From Cycas panzhihuaensis (Eukaryota > Cycadophyta), in the NCBI GenBank assembly GCA_023213395.1, contig CM041465.1:25613741-25677740 (forward strand): a stretch of 64,000 nt of DNA. The letters are read 5' to 3'. This document shows positions 35,698-48,382 of the stretch, one piece after another. Made by a program: the position numbers and the translations under genes. The notes beneath the pieces were generated by a model. That model ran no database searches. It had not been told where the DNA came from and saw only the letters and a program-made list of their open reading frames with translations. Within the stretch, counting starts at the first letter, position 1. Each line of letters begins with the position of its first letter.

Positions 35698-38600
35698 ATG
35701 GTATAAACAAGGAAAGGATACAAAGAGAAAGGTGAAGACTTTCTTGTGTTACAATCACCAAGAAGACAAAGAAAGAATCCAAGCACCGTGGCTGAAAAAG
35801 AAGATGGAGACGTTAGATTTGAAAAGCTTGAGAAGAATGTAGAAGCCTTGATACAAATGATGACCCAACTTCTACCTCTAATCAAGGGAAAAGGCAAAGA
35901 GAAGGAAGTTGAAGGAGGATCCATATATAACCACAACCATGAAGAGGAAGAGGAGGAGACCTTAAAGCACTCTTTTGAAGAAAGCAAGGGTACTTCATCT
36001 CATCAACCCTTCAAGGTGGAGGCAAAGTTGGATATTCCAACTTATGATGGAGAGGTAAATGCTGAAAAGTTGGACCATTGGTTGGATCAACTTGAAACCT
36101 ACTTCACAATTTATGCTTATAATAATGCTCAAAAGCTTTCATTTGCTAGGCTCAAGTTGTGTAAACATGCATTAACATGGTGGAATGCATATTTGAAGAC
36201 TCATGATGTATCTTCTTTTTCATGGATAGATTTTAAGAAAATGATAAAGAAGCAATACTACCCCATAGGTCATGAGGAAGACCAATGGGTCACTTGGCAA
36301 TATTTATGCCAAGGGAGAGGTGTAAGTGTTCAAGACTATACTTCTTTATTTTTTAGGCATGGCATGCTACTTGGTATTAATATGGATGAACATGTCACTC
36401 TTATGAAATTCATTAGAGGATTACATGAATATATAAGGAAGGAACTAAGGCTTTTTAAGGTTCAATCCATTAGAGAAGCAAGTAGAATGGCTATGGCAAT
36501 AGAAAGTAAAAGCAAGAAATCTACATTCATGTCTAAAGATTCTACTTTTACTTTTAGTAAGTATGAAAAGAATCCTAAATTGCACTCATCTAAAAGGCAA
36601 GAAGGAAAGAAGAAAAGAACTAATTTTGTTAAAAGTTCTAACTATTATGAGCATTGTGATATTAGCGGTCATATTACAACAAAGTGTTGGAAGTTGCATC
36701 CAGAGCTAAATCCAAAGCATATCAAGGATATAAAATTAAGAAAGAAGGAAAAAGGGAAAGCACTACTTTCTGAGGTGGAGATTCAAAGTGAAGAAGAAGA
36801 AAAGAAGGTTACTCTACTTACAAATTATGAAGATGATGCTATAAGGGAGGAACTATTTCACTTGAAGCTTCAAGTAGGAAATAGTATTATTGGTGCCATT
36901 ATAGATCTGGGAAGCTAAAAGAATTTGATCTCAGAAAGTTTGGTAAAGAGCATTGGGTTGGTAACTACTCCTCACCCTCACTTATATCCTCTTGGTTGGA
37001 TCCATAAAGATATGGAAATGTAAATATCAAAGCAATGTACACTTAAATTTTCCATCACTAATGATTTTGTTGATGAAGTAATATGTGATGTGGTGCCATT
37101 AGATATATGTCATGTTGTGCTTGGAAGTCCCTACTTGTGGGATCGAGATACACTCTTCTATCAAAGGGAGAGAAAGTATCGGTTGATGAAGGATAATAAG
37201 GGTTTCATCATAAAGGCCACAAAGAAGCACTTAGATAAGATATCATTAATTTCAGCTACTCAAGCAAAAAGGATGATCAATGCATGTGGTAAATTTGTCA
37301 TCTTAATGGTAAGGAGAAAAGAAGAGCCAGGAGATGAAGAAGGTCCTTCTACTCACACTCTTCTTATATCACCTAAACAAATGCAACAAATTGAGGAGTT
37401 AAAGACAAGGTATGATATTCTATTTCAACATGTTGATGGGCTACCACCAAAGAGAAAGATAGAGCATGAAATCACTCTTGTAGGAGATGCACCATTGCCT
37501 AATGTTGCTTTGTATATGCATTCCATTGTAGAGAATAATAAGATAAATAGGCAAGTTGAGGAGTTGCTTAATCAAGGGGTCATAAGACCTTCATGTTCAT
37601 CTTGTGGGTCACTAATTGTCTTGGTACCTAAGAAGGATGGAGGATGGAGGATGGAGAATGTATATAGACTTTCGTGCTTTGAATAAAATTACAATTAAAA
37701 ATCGCTACCCTTTGCCTCACATAGATGATTTGCTTGATCAAATTCAGCATGCTGTTATTTTACTAAATTGGATTTGAAAAGCGTTTATCACCAAGTTAGG
37801 GTTAAGGAGGTGGACACATGGAAGGCGGACTTTAAAACAAAGCAAGGACTCTGTGAATGGATGGTTATGCCTTTCGGATTGTGTAATGCTCCTACAACAT
37901 TCATGAGGCTAATGAATGAAATGTTAAGGCCTTACTTGGATAATTTTGTTGTTGTCTATCTTGATGACATTTTAATTTTTAGCAACACATGGGAGAAACA
38001 TTTGTAGTACATAGAAGAAGTTTTAAAGACTATGGCTAAGCATTATTTGAAGCTTAATGTGAAGAAGTATGAATTTGGCAAGGAGAACTTGATCTTCTTA
38101 GGCTTTGTGGTTGGAGGAGGAAAGTTAAGCATCGATTCAATCAAGACTCAAGCCATCCTCAAATGGCCCAAGCCAATAAACATCATAGAGGTGAGAAGTT
38201 TTTTAGGAGCTTGTCAATATTTGAGAAAGTTTATTCTTCATTTCTCATAGGTTGCAGCACCTCTATATGGATTGACAAAATCTAGTAAAAAGTTTACTTG
38301 GGGTTCCAAGGAGGAAGAAGCTTTTCTTCTTTTAAAGAAGAAAATTTGTGAAGCACAAGTTTTGGCAATGCCAAATTTGCAAAGGAATTTTGAAGTAGAA
38401 GCTGATGCAAGTGGAAATGTGATGGGAGCTGTCCTTATTCAAGATGGGAAGCCTATTGCTTACCATTTAGAAGTCTTCACCCCTTAAGTGAAGAATTACC
38501 TAACATATGATCAAGAAATATTTGCACTTCATCAAGCATGCAAGCATTGGAGGTCATACTTACTCGGAAAAGAGGTTGTAGTTCATACTGATCATAAGCC

Positions 38601-40255
38601 TCTTCAATTTTTACAAACCTAAAGTAAATTATAGCAAGCAAGACACATGAAGTGGATGAGTTATTTATAACAATTCAATATTGTAATTAAGTACAAAAAG
38701 GGATCTAATAACAAAATTACTGATATGTTATCTAGACCACCCTGTTCCACTTCTTCTTCTACTTTTGTTTGTAGTTCTCTTATGAGTTTGCAGGTGGAGC
38801 CAATGCATCATGAAGAGTACAAAGACTTATACCATGAAGATGAAGCTTTGAAGGAAGAATTAGAGAACCTAGCAAAAGGAAGACCTTCGACTTACTTGGA
38901 AGGATGGTCTACTTTTCAAAGGGGAGCAGCTCTATGTTCCATCAAAAGGAGACAAGATCAAGTGGCTTAGAGAAGCCCATACTTCTAAAGTAGCTGGTCA
39001 CTTTGGTATAGAGAAGACTTTAGAAAACTTGAGAAGATATGTTGTATAGCCAAAAATGCAAAATGATGTAGAAAAATATGTAAAAGGATGTGTAATATGT
39101 AATACTTCTAAGCCTTCTTCTAGAAAATTAGGATTGTATACACCACTTCCTATTCCCACTAGACCTTGGGAAAGTATCTCCATTGATTTCCTAGGGGGAC
39201 TTCCCATGACTAGTAAGGGACATGATTATCTTTTTGTTATTGTAGATAGGTTCAGTAAAATGATATGTCTAATACCTTGTAAGAAGACAATCACAGGTAC
39301 AGGAGCAGTTGAGTTATTCTTTAAGCATGTATGGAAGAATTTTGACTTACCTTCTTCCATCATTTTAGATCAGGACATTCGATTCCTTTCATCATTTTAG
39401 AAGTCATTATGGGAGATGATGGATACCAAATTGAAGAGAAGTACACATTTCTATCCTCAAACAGATGGATAAACTGAAGTAGTGAACAGAACTTTGGTAC
39501 ATTTATTGAGGGGATACAATTCCAAGCATCCAAAGACTTGGGATGAATCATTGACTTTTCTACAATTTGCATTTAATAGAGCAATGTATGCATCACACTC
39601 TAAAGCACCTTTTGAAGTTTGTTTTGGATACTTACCTCAAAGTCCATTTGACTTAGAGTTTTCCATGCAAGCTAAGGAAGGATCTGTCAAAGAGAAGGAG
39701 GAGCATGACAAGGCTTTAAGATATTTGGAGAAGATCCAGAGAGTCCATAAAGAAGTACATGATCAACTTCTAAGGACTCAATAAAAGTACAAGGAAAGAC
39801 ATGATAAGCATAGGCAAGAGTGTACTTTTTAATAAGGAGATTTAGTATGGTTATACTTGAGCAAGGAGAGGTTAAAAGGGGAAGGCAAGAAACTCAAACC
39901 TATAAGGTATGGACCATTCAAGATTTTGAGAAAAGTAGATGGCAATACTTTCCAACTTGATCTTCCACCTTATATACAGATATATTCAGTAGTAAATGCT
40001 AAATACTTAAAACTCTTTGAGCCCTCCATGCTAGATGAGGAATAGGACCAGTTCACTTTACCTTCAGTTGATAATTTGTATTTCGAAAGTGAGGAGCCTC
40101 TCAAGGAAGATTGTATCTTGGAGAGAAAATCTACCAAAACAAGACATAAGACACATGAATCTTTCAGGATTAGAGTAGCAGGGTAATTGCCTAGTAAGGC
40201 CAAGTGGTTTAGTAGGAAACAAGGAGAACAACACTTCCCCCATCTCCAATTCTAA
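35698..40255 (+). pseudogene. Gypsy F gag-pol polyprotein
   Basis: The frame begins at ATG 35698, with a stop at codon 3, and is open from 35707 to the TAA at 36916. Gag core: LDIPTYDGEVNAEKLDHWLD near 36030 and TWWNAYLKT near 36177. The zinc knuckle near 36645 (HCDISGHITTKC) has lost its first Cys to Tyr. The protease near 36895 reads DLGS (usual DSGS). RT has VPKKDGGWR near 37625, [12 protein letters not shown] near 37868 and intact VVYLDDIL at 37951-37974. Two compensating frame changes lie between 37650 and 37765. RNase H has EADASGNVMGAVL near 38400. A frameshift near 38930 precedes integrase: HFGIEKTLENL, CVICNTSK, SIDFLGGLP near 39178, ILDQDIRF near 39365 and TEVVNRTL near 39475, so D-D-E is present. 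No chromodomain is evident at the C-terminus. Confidence 0.93.
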
Positions 40256-40280
40256 TCCAAACATAAGTTGACTATTTTCC

Positions 40281-40296
40281 AAGGAAGGGGGAGCCA
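40281..40296 (+). promoter_or_regulatory. Polypurine tract of Gypsy F
   Basis: AAGGAAGGGGGAGCCA immediately before the 3' LTR, the site that primes plus-strand DNA synthesis in LTR retrotransposons. Confidence 0.8.
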
Positions 40297-41350
40297 TGAT
40301 CCAGGAGGATCTACCATATGTTTACATGATGCAAAAAATACTAGGCATTGGCATAACTGAAAGAGATATGGCCAAATAGTATCAAAATTATATGAAATTT
40401 TGTGTAAGGGTAGAAGACACATCCCACTAGATGTGTACAAAAGGTGTAGTTCAGAAAATATCATTTGATTAGAGTTCAAGCCTTGTTTTTCATAAAATTA
40501 TTCCCACAGCTAGCAGAAAAAAATAGCAAATACATATTATTATTAAATAACTAAAAATACAACCAAATGACATCCACATAAGATAAAATTTTGAGGAAGT
40601 GGAGGAGACATGTGTTCCTATATGTGTACCAAATTTGAGCTAAATTGGGGTCCATTAAGATTAGTTATAAGCCACAACTTTTAAGAATTGCATGAAGGCC
40701 ACTTGGACAGCAAAAAAAATAATAAATACATATTATAGTTAAATGAATAAAAATGTAGACAAATGATATCCAAATGAACTAAAATTTTGAGGAATATAAG
40801 GGGACATGTGTTACTATATGTGTAAAAAATTTGAGCCAAATCAGAGTCCATTAAGATTAATTACAAGCTACAATTATTTAAGAATTGCATGAAGGCCACT
40901 TGGAGAACATGCATTCTGGTGGTTAGTGGTTATACTTACATGATTGCCACTTGTTAAACATGAAATTTTGGTTTTTTTCTATAAATTGAGCCCTACTATA
41001 TGTTAGAGAGGTGGTTCCTGGAGACTTGACTAGGGAAGCATCCTTGAAGAAGCATTTTTTGAGGGTTGGAGTCCCCCTTATGGTATAATTGTATCATTTA
41101 TTCCTTGTAATTTTACCATTCTTTTGCTAGTTGATTTCTCCACCATTAAATGGAGATTTTCATAGTTTAATAAAAGTATTACTCCTTATACTTTTATATC
41201 AATGTCAAGAATAAATGATTTGGTGTAGAATTTCCTTTTGTGGGCTCATTATTATTTTGATGTTATCGAGATTTCTACACTAACTCCCATGATCTCAAGG
41301 AGAAAAGGTTGATAATTGACTTCTTCACCAACTAAGCTCTTTTGGGATCA
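40297..41350 (+). repeat. 3' LTR of Gypsy F
   Basis: 1,054 bases, the same start (TGATCCAGG) and end (GGGATCA) as the 5' copy, including the 195-base internal duplication and a degraded TATA region near 40980. Confidence 0.92.
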
Positions 41351-41355
41351 ATAGC

Positions 41356-42072
41356 CAAACAACACCAAAATAAAGTAGCAAACTAACTAAAATATAAACT
41401 ACTATAATAGAGTGGGAAGAAATAACTAGATGTATGGTGGAGAGATGACCATGCTCCACCCTAGTCTACCCTTAAGGAAGCCCACAAAGGGCTAACCCTT
41501 TAGTATATATTTTAGTATCTAAAACTAGAATAAGGTCACAATAGTAATCAAAAAAAGAAAAGAAATATTTTTTATCCAAAATCACCTTTAAAATGCCATG
41601 AAATAAGCCAAAAATTCAATAGGAAAGATCTTACCAAATCAGAAAAAGTTTGAAGCCTAAAACTTGATGAAGATCCAAGAAAATGGAAGGTCAAACCATC
41701 AACAATAGAACAATAGTGAAACAATAGTAAAACTTCTTCAAGATTTCACCTAGTAGTCTTCAAAAAATCAAGTTTTCAAACTTATAGTAGCAATCCTCAA
41801 GAGATCTAAAAAAACTTCAAAAATTCTCACTAAACAAGAGCAAAATCACCACTAACTCATCTATCTTCAATCCCCTTCGACTCAAGATCACTTATGTGAA
41901 TAAATAGAATCAAATTCCACCAAATCTGGGTGATGACATGCAAAATTTTAGCATACTTCCTGAGTTTTCATTGCATGACAGTGGTCATATTTTTCACCTA
42001 CCAAAAATACAACTTTACTCTAAAAGTGTGATCGGTCATGTTTTTGGCAATGCCAAAAATGTGATAATAGCA
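41356..42072 (-). repeat. 5' LTR of Gypsy D, outer segment
   Basis: Upstream part of the family D LTR. On the minus strand it starts TGCTATTATCAC at 42072 and matches the forward LTR from 61427, for example GGCTTCAAACTTTTTCTG near 41665 against AGCTTCAAACTTCTCTTTCC near 61857, and AGGGTAGACTAGGGTGGAG near 41470 against GGGTAGACTATTGTGGAG near 62042. The outer edge was set by that alignment. Confidence 0.65.
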
Positions 42073-43949
42073 TAGTCAAAAATTGATAAAAAATTATAAG
42101 AATTGATATTCAATGAGGATCTAATCATGGAAATAACTTCATTAACGAGTATATGAACCTAGAATTAGGTGAAATACATTAAATACAAACCTTGAAAGTT
42201 AATTCATAGCAAAAATTTGGGTGAAATATTTAAAATAAGGTGAAAATGACAAGTTTCGAAGGAAACATGAGGTTAAGCTAATTATAAAAGAAAACTTTGA
42301 TGCCATAGTTTATGTCATTAGTGGATAATAGAAAAAATACAAGTTATTTCAACATTCATCATAGTTCATCAATCAAAATTCATGTATCATTTTAATAAAA
42401 CATGGCCTAATCCAACAAATCCAAACATCAACCAATTATCTTCTACAAAATCATATGTAACATGTACCAACTTACCAATACAAATCAAATACAAACCAAG
42501 AGGCCAGATTTTGGTGAAACACATCACATTACTTCTAAGTGTATATAAAATTTATAAAAGAAATAAAAAATATAGCTTAAAAGAGGACCTAACTAAACTA
42601 GTATATGTGTGATTTATGAAGGGTAAGTTCATGAGGCTCAAACCCTTCTCCACCTATCAACGAATGGCCTAAATTAACCCCACTTACCACTACTCCTAAA
42701 TAGACTAACTAAGAATAAATCATAGCAATAAAATATTTGTCCTTTATCAATTGACTTGTACATTATCAAATGCAACTAAATATCATTAAATAGATGATCT
42801 ACTCCCTTTATGATTGTATACTTATGTCATGCATAAAGAGGTACCTCTACTCATCTATACAAGCATGTATTTGTATTTAAAATCATGAAAGGAATTTATT
42901 GTTAAATCTTCAATTTATTCACTAAGGTGTTAATGAATATTATGCATTGAAAATCAAAGCCACACATTTATATTCACATCATTTCTTAAAGAACAAGGTG
43001 ATTGTAATGAAGAGTAGTCATCATGCATTATGAAAATCTTAACTAACCTTAAACAAAGTCCAATATATATGTATTACTATTATTACATTAAAAATGATTT
43101 GGTGATTATGGTAAGTTCAAAAATTTAGATAAAAATATTAGTTATTATAAAATAATCTTCTACCTAGGCACTCATAATTTATAAAAGAAGATGTGAATGG
43201 ACAAAGAAGTAAACAATTATAAATTAGTGACTTTTAATCAACAAGAAATATGATATTGATATCATTAGTATGTAAATAAGATTGGTTTCAAAGGCATAAA
43301 CATATAATTTTAATTGATTGGAGTTTGGATACTTATATACTAATATGAGTTAATGTTAATAATTTAATGGGCAAGATGAGACATATTCATCTCCTATATG
43401 ATTATGTAACAAATAATAAAACACTTAGCAATCTCCTTTACAACAAACTTGAGATAAAATAAGAGATAAATATGATGTAAATGAATTGCTAATGAGAATT
43501 AGAAAACCAAACATCACTATCACTCTCAAATTATAATAGATCAGGCCTAGAGGACCATTTTTGTGGATTAGGAATAGTATTAAATAGGGAAGAGAGGATT
43601 ATTATTATGATGAATTATAAATTCTCTATCTACTAATATAGGATTAAATGTAAATATAGAAACAAATAGAAACTAGAGTGATACTATGAATGGAAAAAGT
43701 TATAGATACACACAGACTCAAGATGATCATGTGTCATAGTAAAATGCCAACTCCAAGTATATAAATATATTTATTAGGTATAAGTTTGAATAGTAAATAA
43801 ATATACAAGCAACTAGTTAGAAGGAAAATTCAAAGAATATATCATAATGCATCAAATGATTCAAACCAACATTATCAATTTTATGTTATCAGATATAAGT
43901 CTAGGATAAAAGAGTGGCAGGCAAGTAGTTGATCATGGCACCAAAAATA
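42073..43949. other. AT-rich sequence, no recognised gene
   Basis: About 1.9 kb, strongly AT-rich, with only short chance frames. If the H repeat to the right is an LTR read on the minus strand, this stretch would be its internal region. I see no protein domain in it. Confidence 0.5.
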
Positions 43950-44780
43950 ATAGGTATGGTGTATGTATATTAATAAACATCATGGTGAATTAAATGATGA
44001 AAAGGTGTATATTATTATAATAGGAATTAATAAAAGTAGATGGGCTTAATTATCAGCATGGCCTATCTTGATTCTCTTAATAATGTTCACATTGAGTCTA
44101 TCTATAAGACCTTGTAGTTGTGAAATCTAGACATGCATAATAAATAGTCTACCCAAGAAAATTGATAAATTCAAGTCCCAATGATGCCTATAAACCTATA
44201 AATAGGTTTATTTTACAAGTGGAAGCCATACAATAATGATACTAGCTAAGGTAATGTAATAATACCAGAAGCCAAAGCAAAGTGCTCATCAAAAGTTAAT
44301 CATAAAATTAAGAAAATATAACAAGTGCCATAACATTATTATTAACTCTTGTATAACATTTATAAATCTCTATTTTAGTGAAAACTGAGGCCAACCAAAT
44401 TGTAACATACTATTTCACTACCTAACCATAACAATCCTAAGGAAGAAAGCACCCTCGAGTTGGGCACATGTTATAAAAAAAGGAGTACTGGCAATTCACT
44501 CTTTACTTACTCCTTAAACCTATCCTATTCATAAGGATCTCTAAAATATAAATATATAATTATTGTTGTAATCTTCTATTCACTATTATAATTTGGGGAA
44601 GATATACTCATCTCAGGAACATTAATATGACCAAGGGAAGACTCACTCAACCCAAGCCTCTTTAGCTTATTGCTATAATCCTTATTCTTTCTATAAGGTT
44701 TCTTCAAATAATTGTTGTTGTAAGCTTTTATTCACTAGTATGCAATATACATAACTCCATATTTTACTTATTCCTTAAAA
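43950..44780 (-). repeat. Family H LTR-like repeat, reverse copy
   Basis: Inverted, diverged copy of 58357-59073. Matching landmarks (minus-strand reading) include GAAGCTTCTATTCACTA-like sequence near 44735, a segment near 44590-44660 with AGTATATCTTCCCC and GTTGAGTGAGTCTTCCC, GTGCTTTCTTCCTTAGGATTG near 44440, and GAGCACTTTGCTTTGGCTT near 44290. The copy at 58357 is followed by a tRNA-primer-like sequence, which suggests an LTR. Ends uncertain. Confidence 0.55.
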
Positions 44781-44880
44781 TAAAATTAGAGATGCCCTCT
44801 ACTCATGGCCCCTTATCAAGCTAATCTGGTTGAATTACTTCACTATGACCACACATATCCCATACCATGCATATAAATAT

Positions 44881-45135
44881 AACTAGAGCATAGGGATATT
44901 CTCACCCTACCTTAAACATAATAATAACTAGAGCATAGGGATGTTCACATCTTATCCCAAGCTATAATTCATCTACATAATAATAACCAGAGCATAGGGG
45001 TGTTTGCACCCTATGTCATGCTATAATTCAACTCCATGATAATAATCATAGCTTAGGGATGACCATATTCTATCTTAGATGTAGTAATAACTAAAGCATA
45101 GGGATATCCACATTCCATCTTAAGCCATTATTTAT
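44881..45135. repeat. Tandem array, alternating units of about 45 and 60 bases
   Basis: Five units starting AACTAGAGCATAGGGAT or close variants at 44881, 44926, 44986, 45044 and 45089, giving spacings of 45, 60, 58 and 45. The longer units add a CTATAATTCATCTACAT-like segment. Non-coding. Confidence 0.8.
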
Positions 45136-45605
45136 CACCTATAGAAGTAGTCCAACAAGATAAAGATTAGAATTTATATATACAACATGACAAGGTCTAA
45201 TTTTACTTCCTCATAGGTTGGTAATGGTTACCAATAAGATTATCAACTAATCCAACTAGATGATTTTAAGACCTAATATTTCCAAGCTTTGTAAGTTTCA
45301 TGCATTCTAGTAAATAATACCAAATCATAAACCCTCAAGTCTAATAACTTTAGGCTAGAAAAATCTTATGCAAACTAATCAATAAATGATAACTTTAAAA
45401 CTACAAACCATGATTATTATTTTAACCTCTAAAATTAATGTATCCAATTATAATAATTTCATGTAAATTATCTATCTAGTGCTAAACCTTAAACCATGAC
45501 CCTAAACCTATTATCTCAACCTTCCCTCTATTTAATATAATAATTTACTATGGAAGAATTCTATTCTATTTAGAGTATTTCTAAAAAAATAAAGTATAGT
45601 GTTTT
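45136..45605. other. AT-rich sequence, no recognised feature
   Basis: About 470 bases up to the left LTR of the non-autonomous element. No coding frame, array or repeat partner was seen. Confidence 0.5.
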
Positions 45606-46019
45606 TGCTAGAAATAATGTACATTCCTATTACATACTCATTTAAGTTCATTTCATTTGATATAATTAGAATATTTTCTAATATAAAATATTCTAAGTGA
45701 GAATATTCTATGTAAGAATATACTTAGTTAAAGTCATTAATGTATTGGTTAGTAGGAGTCAAAGATGGTTTCTACATTAAATATGGTAGTTGATAACCTA
45801 CTATAATTTGAGGGAGTAGTTAATTAACCATTATGATATGGTTAAAACTAATTCCTATCTTTAGTAATATGTAATCTATATATTATATACTTTATTATTT
45901 GTAATATGAGATTGCTGGAGAGTTGTGAGTAATTATTGTATTGTCATTTATTATTATGGATTCTATCCTAAAGTGTCTACTCTCTTCTTTTAGTAATAGG
46001 CTAACTCAAAATATAACTA
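45606..46019 (+). repeat. Left LTR of the non-autonomous element
   Basis: Matches 54137-54561 over most of its length. Shared stretches include AGAATATTTTCT, TATTCTAAGTGAGAATATTC, GTAGGAGTCAAAGATGGTT and TATGATATGGTTAAAACTAA. Its TGTTGG start is changed to TGCTAG. The last 70 bases align poorly, so the end is approximate. Confidence 0.65.
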
Positions 46020-46879
46020 TGAGTAGAAGAGTGACAGATTCTAGCTTGAAGAGCCTACTTTCTTCTTATAATTATGAGGGTGCTTTGTCTAACTCAAAGA
46101 CTAGCTAAGTGAGGATATCACTACATGCATTTAAAAGAGTCTATGGAGAAGAGGGTGCAGTTATAGGGGAAGCACCTCTTACTTCTATTCTAATTCTTAC
46201 TGCCAAACTTTCACTATGGAGGCTTGTATTTTTAGACTGCAAAGATTCCCTTCCATCTAAGATTTGAGAAGCCACTCACAAAGATGGTAGTAGAGTAATA
46301 GAATAGTCATCAATAGAAAAGACTACATTTGTTCACCCTTTATTAGTTGTAGAGAAAACCACCTGTTAGCTACAGTTGGTCATTCATAGCTATGTTGGGA
46401 GAGTCATTATTATGCACCTCCATCAGTGTATCCTCTATTATGGATATGCCCTTATATCCATCCAGTGATTGTCTATACATGTAGGGATTTACACTCTTGG
46501 CTATTCATCCTTCATGCATCTTTCGTCTGCCATCATGGAGATGCATATAGCCCCATGTTGAGCTTCCATTATAGCCTACACAACTACCACCTTTTGGACA
46601 TGAGTCACCCTCCATCGCCACTCTATCATAACTTCTAAGGTATGCCATGAAGAAGTCCCTACCATTCATTATTAATGTAGTTATGAGTCATTGCCGCTTG
46701 GTCACTAGAAAAAATCAAAGCCGACCATTCATAAAATTGAATAAAAATTTTGATTTTATATATTAAGTTTAAAACTTTAGTTTATATATATTAGTATATT
46801 CATAAGAATATGCTAATTTTGATAAAAAGTTTTATTTTAAAGTTCTTTATAATTTATTATTTTAAAAAACTTTAACTCT

Positions 46880-47533
46880 TAAGTGATAGTTCTTTGGTGA
46901 ATTAAATATTATATTTAAGAGGATTGTTAAATATTGTATCCTCTTTAAATATATTTTGTTTGGTTTTAGAAGAATTTAATTCACTTAATATTTTTTAAAA
47001 AGTATTTCTTGGTAGCATAAATAGTACCTTAAAAGGATTTTTAATACATTTAATCCTCTTCTTTAAGGTGCATTTTTGGTGGCATAAAGAGTAGCTCAAG
47101 AAGACATGAAGTTTTCTACCATGATATTTTCTCTTGTTTCAAAGGTATTTTTAACACTTTATCCTCTTCTAAATTGTACTTTTGGTGATATTTCAAGTAT
47201 TTTAAGAGGATTTTTCCTAATCATTTTATCCTCTTTAAGAATATTTCTTTATTGGGCATGATACCTTAAGAGGACATTAATCTTTCAAGTTTGATATTTT
47301 GTCTTCCTTTAAGGGGATTTTCAATACTTTTATTCTCTTTTAAAAGGTATTTTTTTGGCTTCAATTAAGGAGTACTTCAAAGCTAATTTTCTCATATACT
47401 TATCCTCTTTATAGTATACCTTTTAACTCTATTTTAAGAGGATTTTTTAATGTACTTTGAGAGTATTTTAAATGGGAGTTTCTAATGTACTTTGTCCTCT
47501 TTTAAGAGCACTTTAAGAGGATTTTTTAATGTA
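46880..47533. repeat. Degenerate repeat array built on AAGAGGAT / ATCCTCTT
   Basis: Irregular repeats of a motif and its complement: AAGAGGAT-like at about 46917, 47202, 47438 and 47513, and ATCCTCTT-like at about 46938, 47056, 47159, 47228 and 47400, spaced roughly 65-110 bases by T-rich sequence. The array is cut by Copia B at 47534-47538 and resumes at 52597 (CTATATCCTCTTTC). Confidence 0.65.
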
Positions 47534-47538
47534 CTATA

Positions 47539-47724
47539 TGTTAGAATATAATGTTATATCACTAATCCAAATTCATTAAGTTAAAGAAGGCCACTTGTCA
47601 ACTTCTCATTATGGGAGTTAAAGGTGGTTGATTCCAGACATTGTATAAATGTACATCTTCTTCGTGAATACAAGGAATGAGTTTCTCTTAGATTTCTTTG
47701 TTCTCTTCTGTCTTTGTCTTAACA
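47539..47724 (+). repeat. 5' LTR of Copia B
   Basis: 186 bases, TGTTAGAATATAATG to GTCTTAACA, short for a Copia LTR. Confidence 0.95.
47644..47650 (+). promoter_or_regulatory. TATA box in the Copia B LTR
   Basis: TATAAAT about 80 bases from the LTR end, with the same sequence in the 3' LTR. Position fits a promoter driving genomic transcript synthesis; no start site is shown. Confidence 0.5.
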
Positions 47725-47736
47725 TGGTATCAGAGC
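47725..47736 (+). promoter_or_regulatory. Primer-binding site of Copia B
   Basis: TGGTATCAGAGC directly abuts the 5' LTR, the standard plant site for initiator methionine tRNA priming. It is followed by a leader of about 650 bases before Gag. Confidence 0.9.
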
Positions 47737-48382
47737 AGGCCACCCTGGAGCCATCTGATTAAAATTGAAGAACATTTCAAGAAGAAGGATTGAAGAACAC
47801 TTCAAGAAGAAGGAGTAATTAAGTCACAGGGCAGTCTTCTGCGCGTTAGACCTCAATATGGAACTGTACGGTCGTACGGATAAGAAACAATTAGACTTCT
47901 CCGATTGAGACAAAATTTGACCAACATATAGATCTAATCATCACAAGCATTTCTTTCTTCTACGATGAGTGGATTCAAAGCCATTTTCAAGGCGTTTTAC
48001 CCTAAAAACAGGTCAGCACAGGTTTTCACAGATTTCTTCATTTTTCTTTAAATTTTCTTTAAATTTCTTTGAGAAATCTATCCAAAATTGAAGGTTCATT
48101 TATTGCATCCTTGCTGGGTGCATTTTTGTAGAAGATCCTTGGATGTTTCAAGTATTTTAAAGCATTTTTTGCTCAAAAACCTAGCCACCCAATTTCTGTT
48201 CCAAGGCAGTTTTCTGGAGTTTTGTAAGTCGAATTCAAAGTCTGACTTTAGAACCCTAGATGCCCTAAAAAAGTGCTTCTTTTGAGGTACATTTTATACC
48301 TGTCCATATAGATTTTGTATTGTATAGAAATCTGTATAGCAATATGGTCCCAATTCTCAGAAATTAGATTTAGGGGTTTTTA

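Larger units (their letters stand above)
34602..41350 (+). mobile_element. Gypsy F retrotransposon inserted in the Gypsy D LTR
   Basis: Full-length, 6.75 kb, forward strand: 5' LTR, primer site, gag-pol, purine tract, 3' LTR. A perfect 5-bp target duplication, ATAGC, lies at 34597-34601 and 41351-41355. The flanks are the two halves of a Gypsy D LTR. The LTRs are about 93% identical over the first 180 bases by eye, so it is younger than its host element. Confidence 0.93.
15635..42072 (-). mobile_element. Gypsy family D retrotransposon carrying three nested insertions
   Basis: Minus-strand element in four pieces: 5' LTR (42072-41356 and 34601-33352), gag-protease-RT start (33220-28760), RT-RNase H (23427-21963) and integrase (16571-15635). 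Gypsy F and two Copia A elements separate the pieces. Domain order gag-PR-RT-RH-IN is Gypsy. The 3' LTR is missing: the element stops at the 3' LTR of a forward Copia. Without the insertions it would be about 9 kb. Confidence 0.8.

Noticed and set aside
46426-46638. A 70-codon frame in the non-autonomous element interior.
   Set aside because: Biased composition, no motif, and length within chance expectation.
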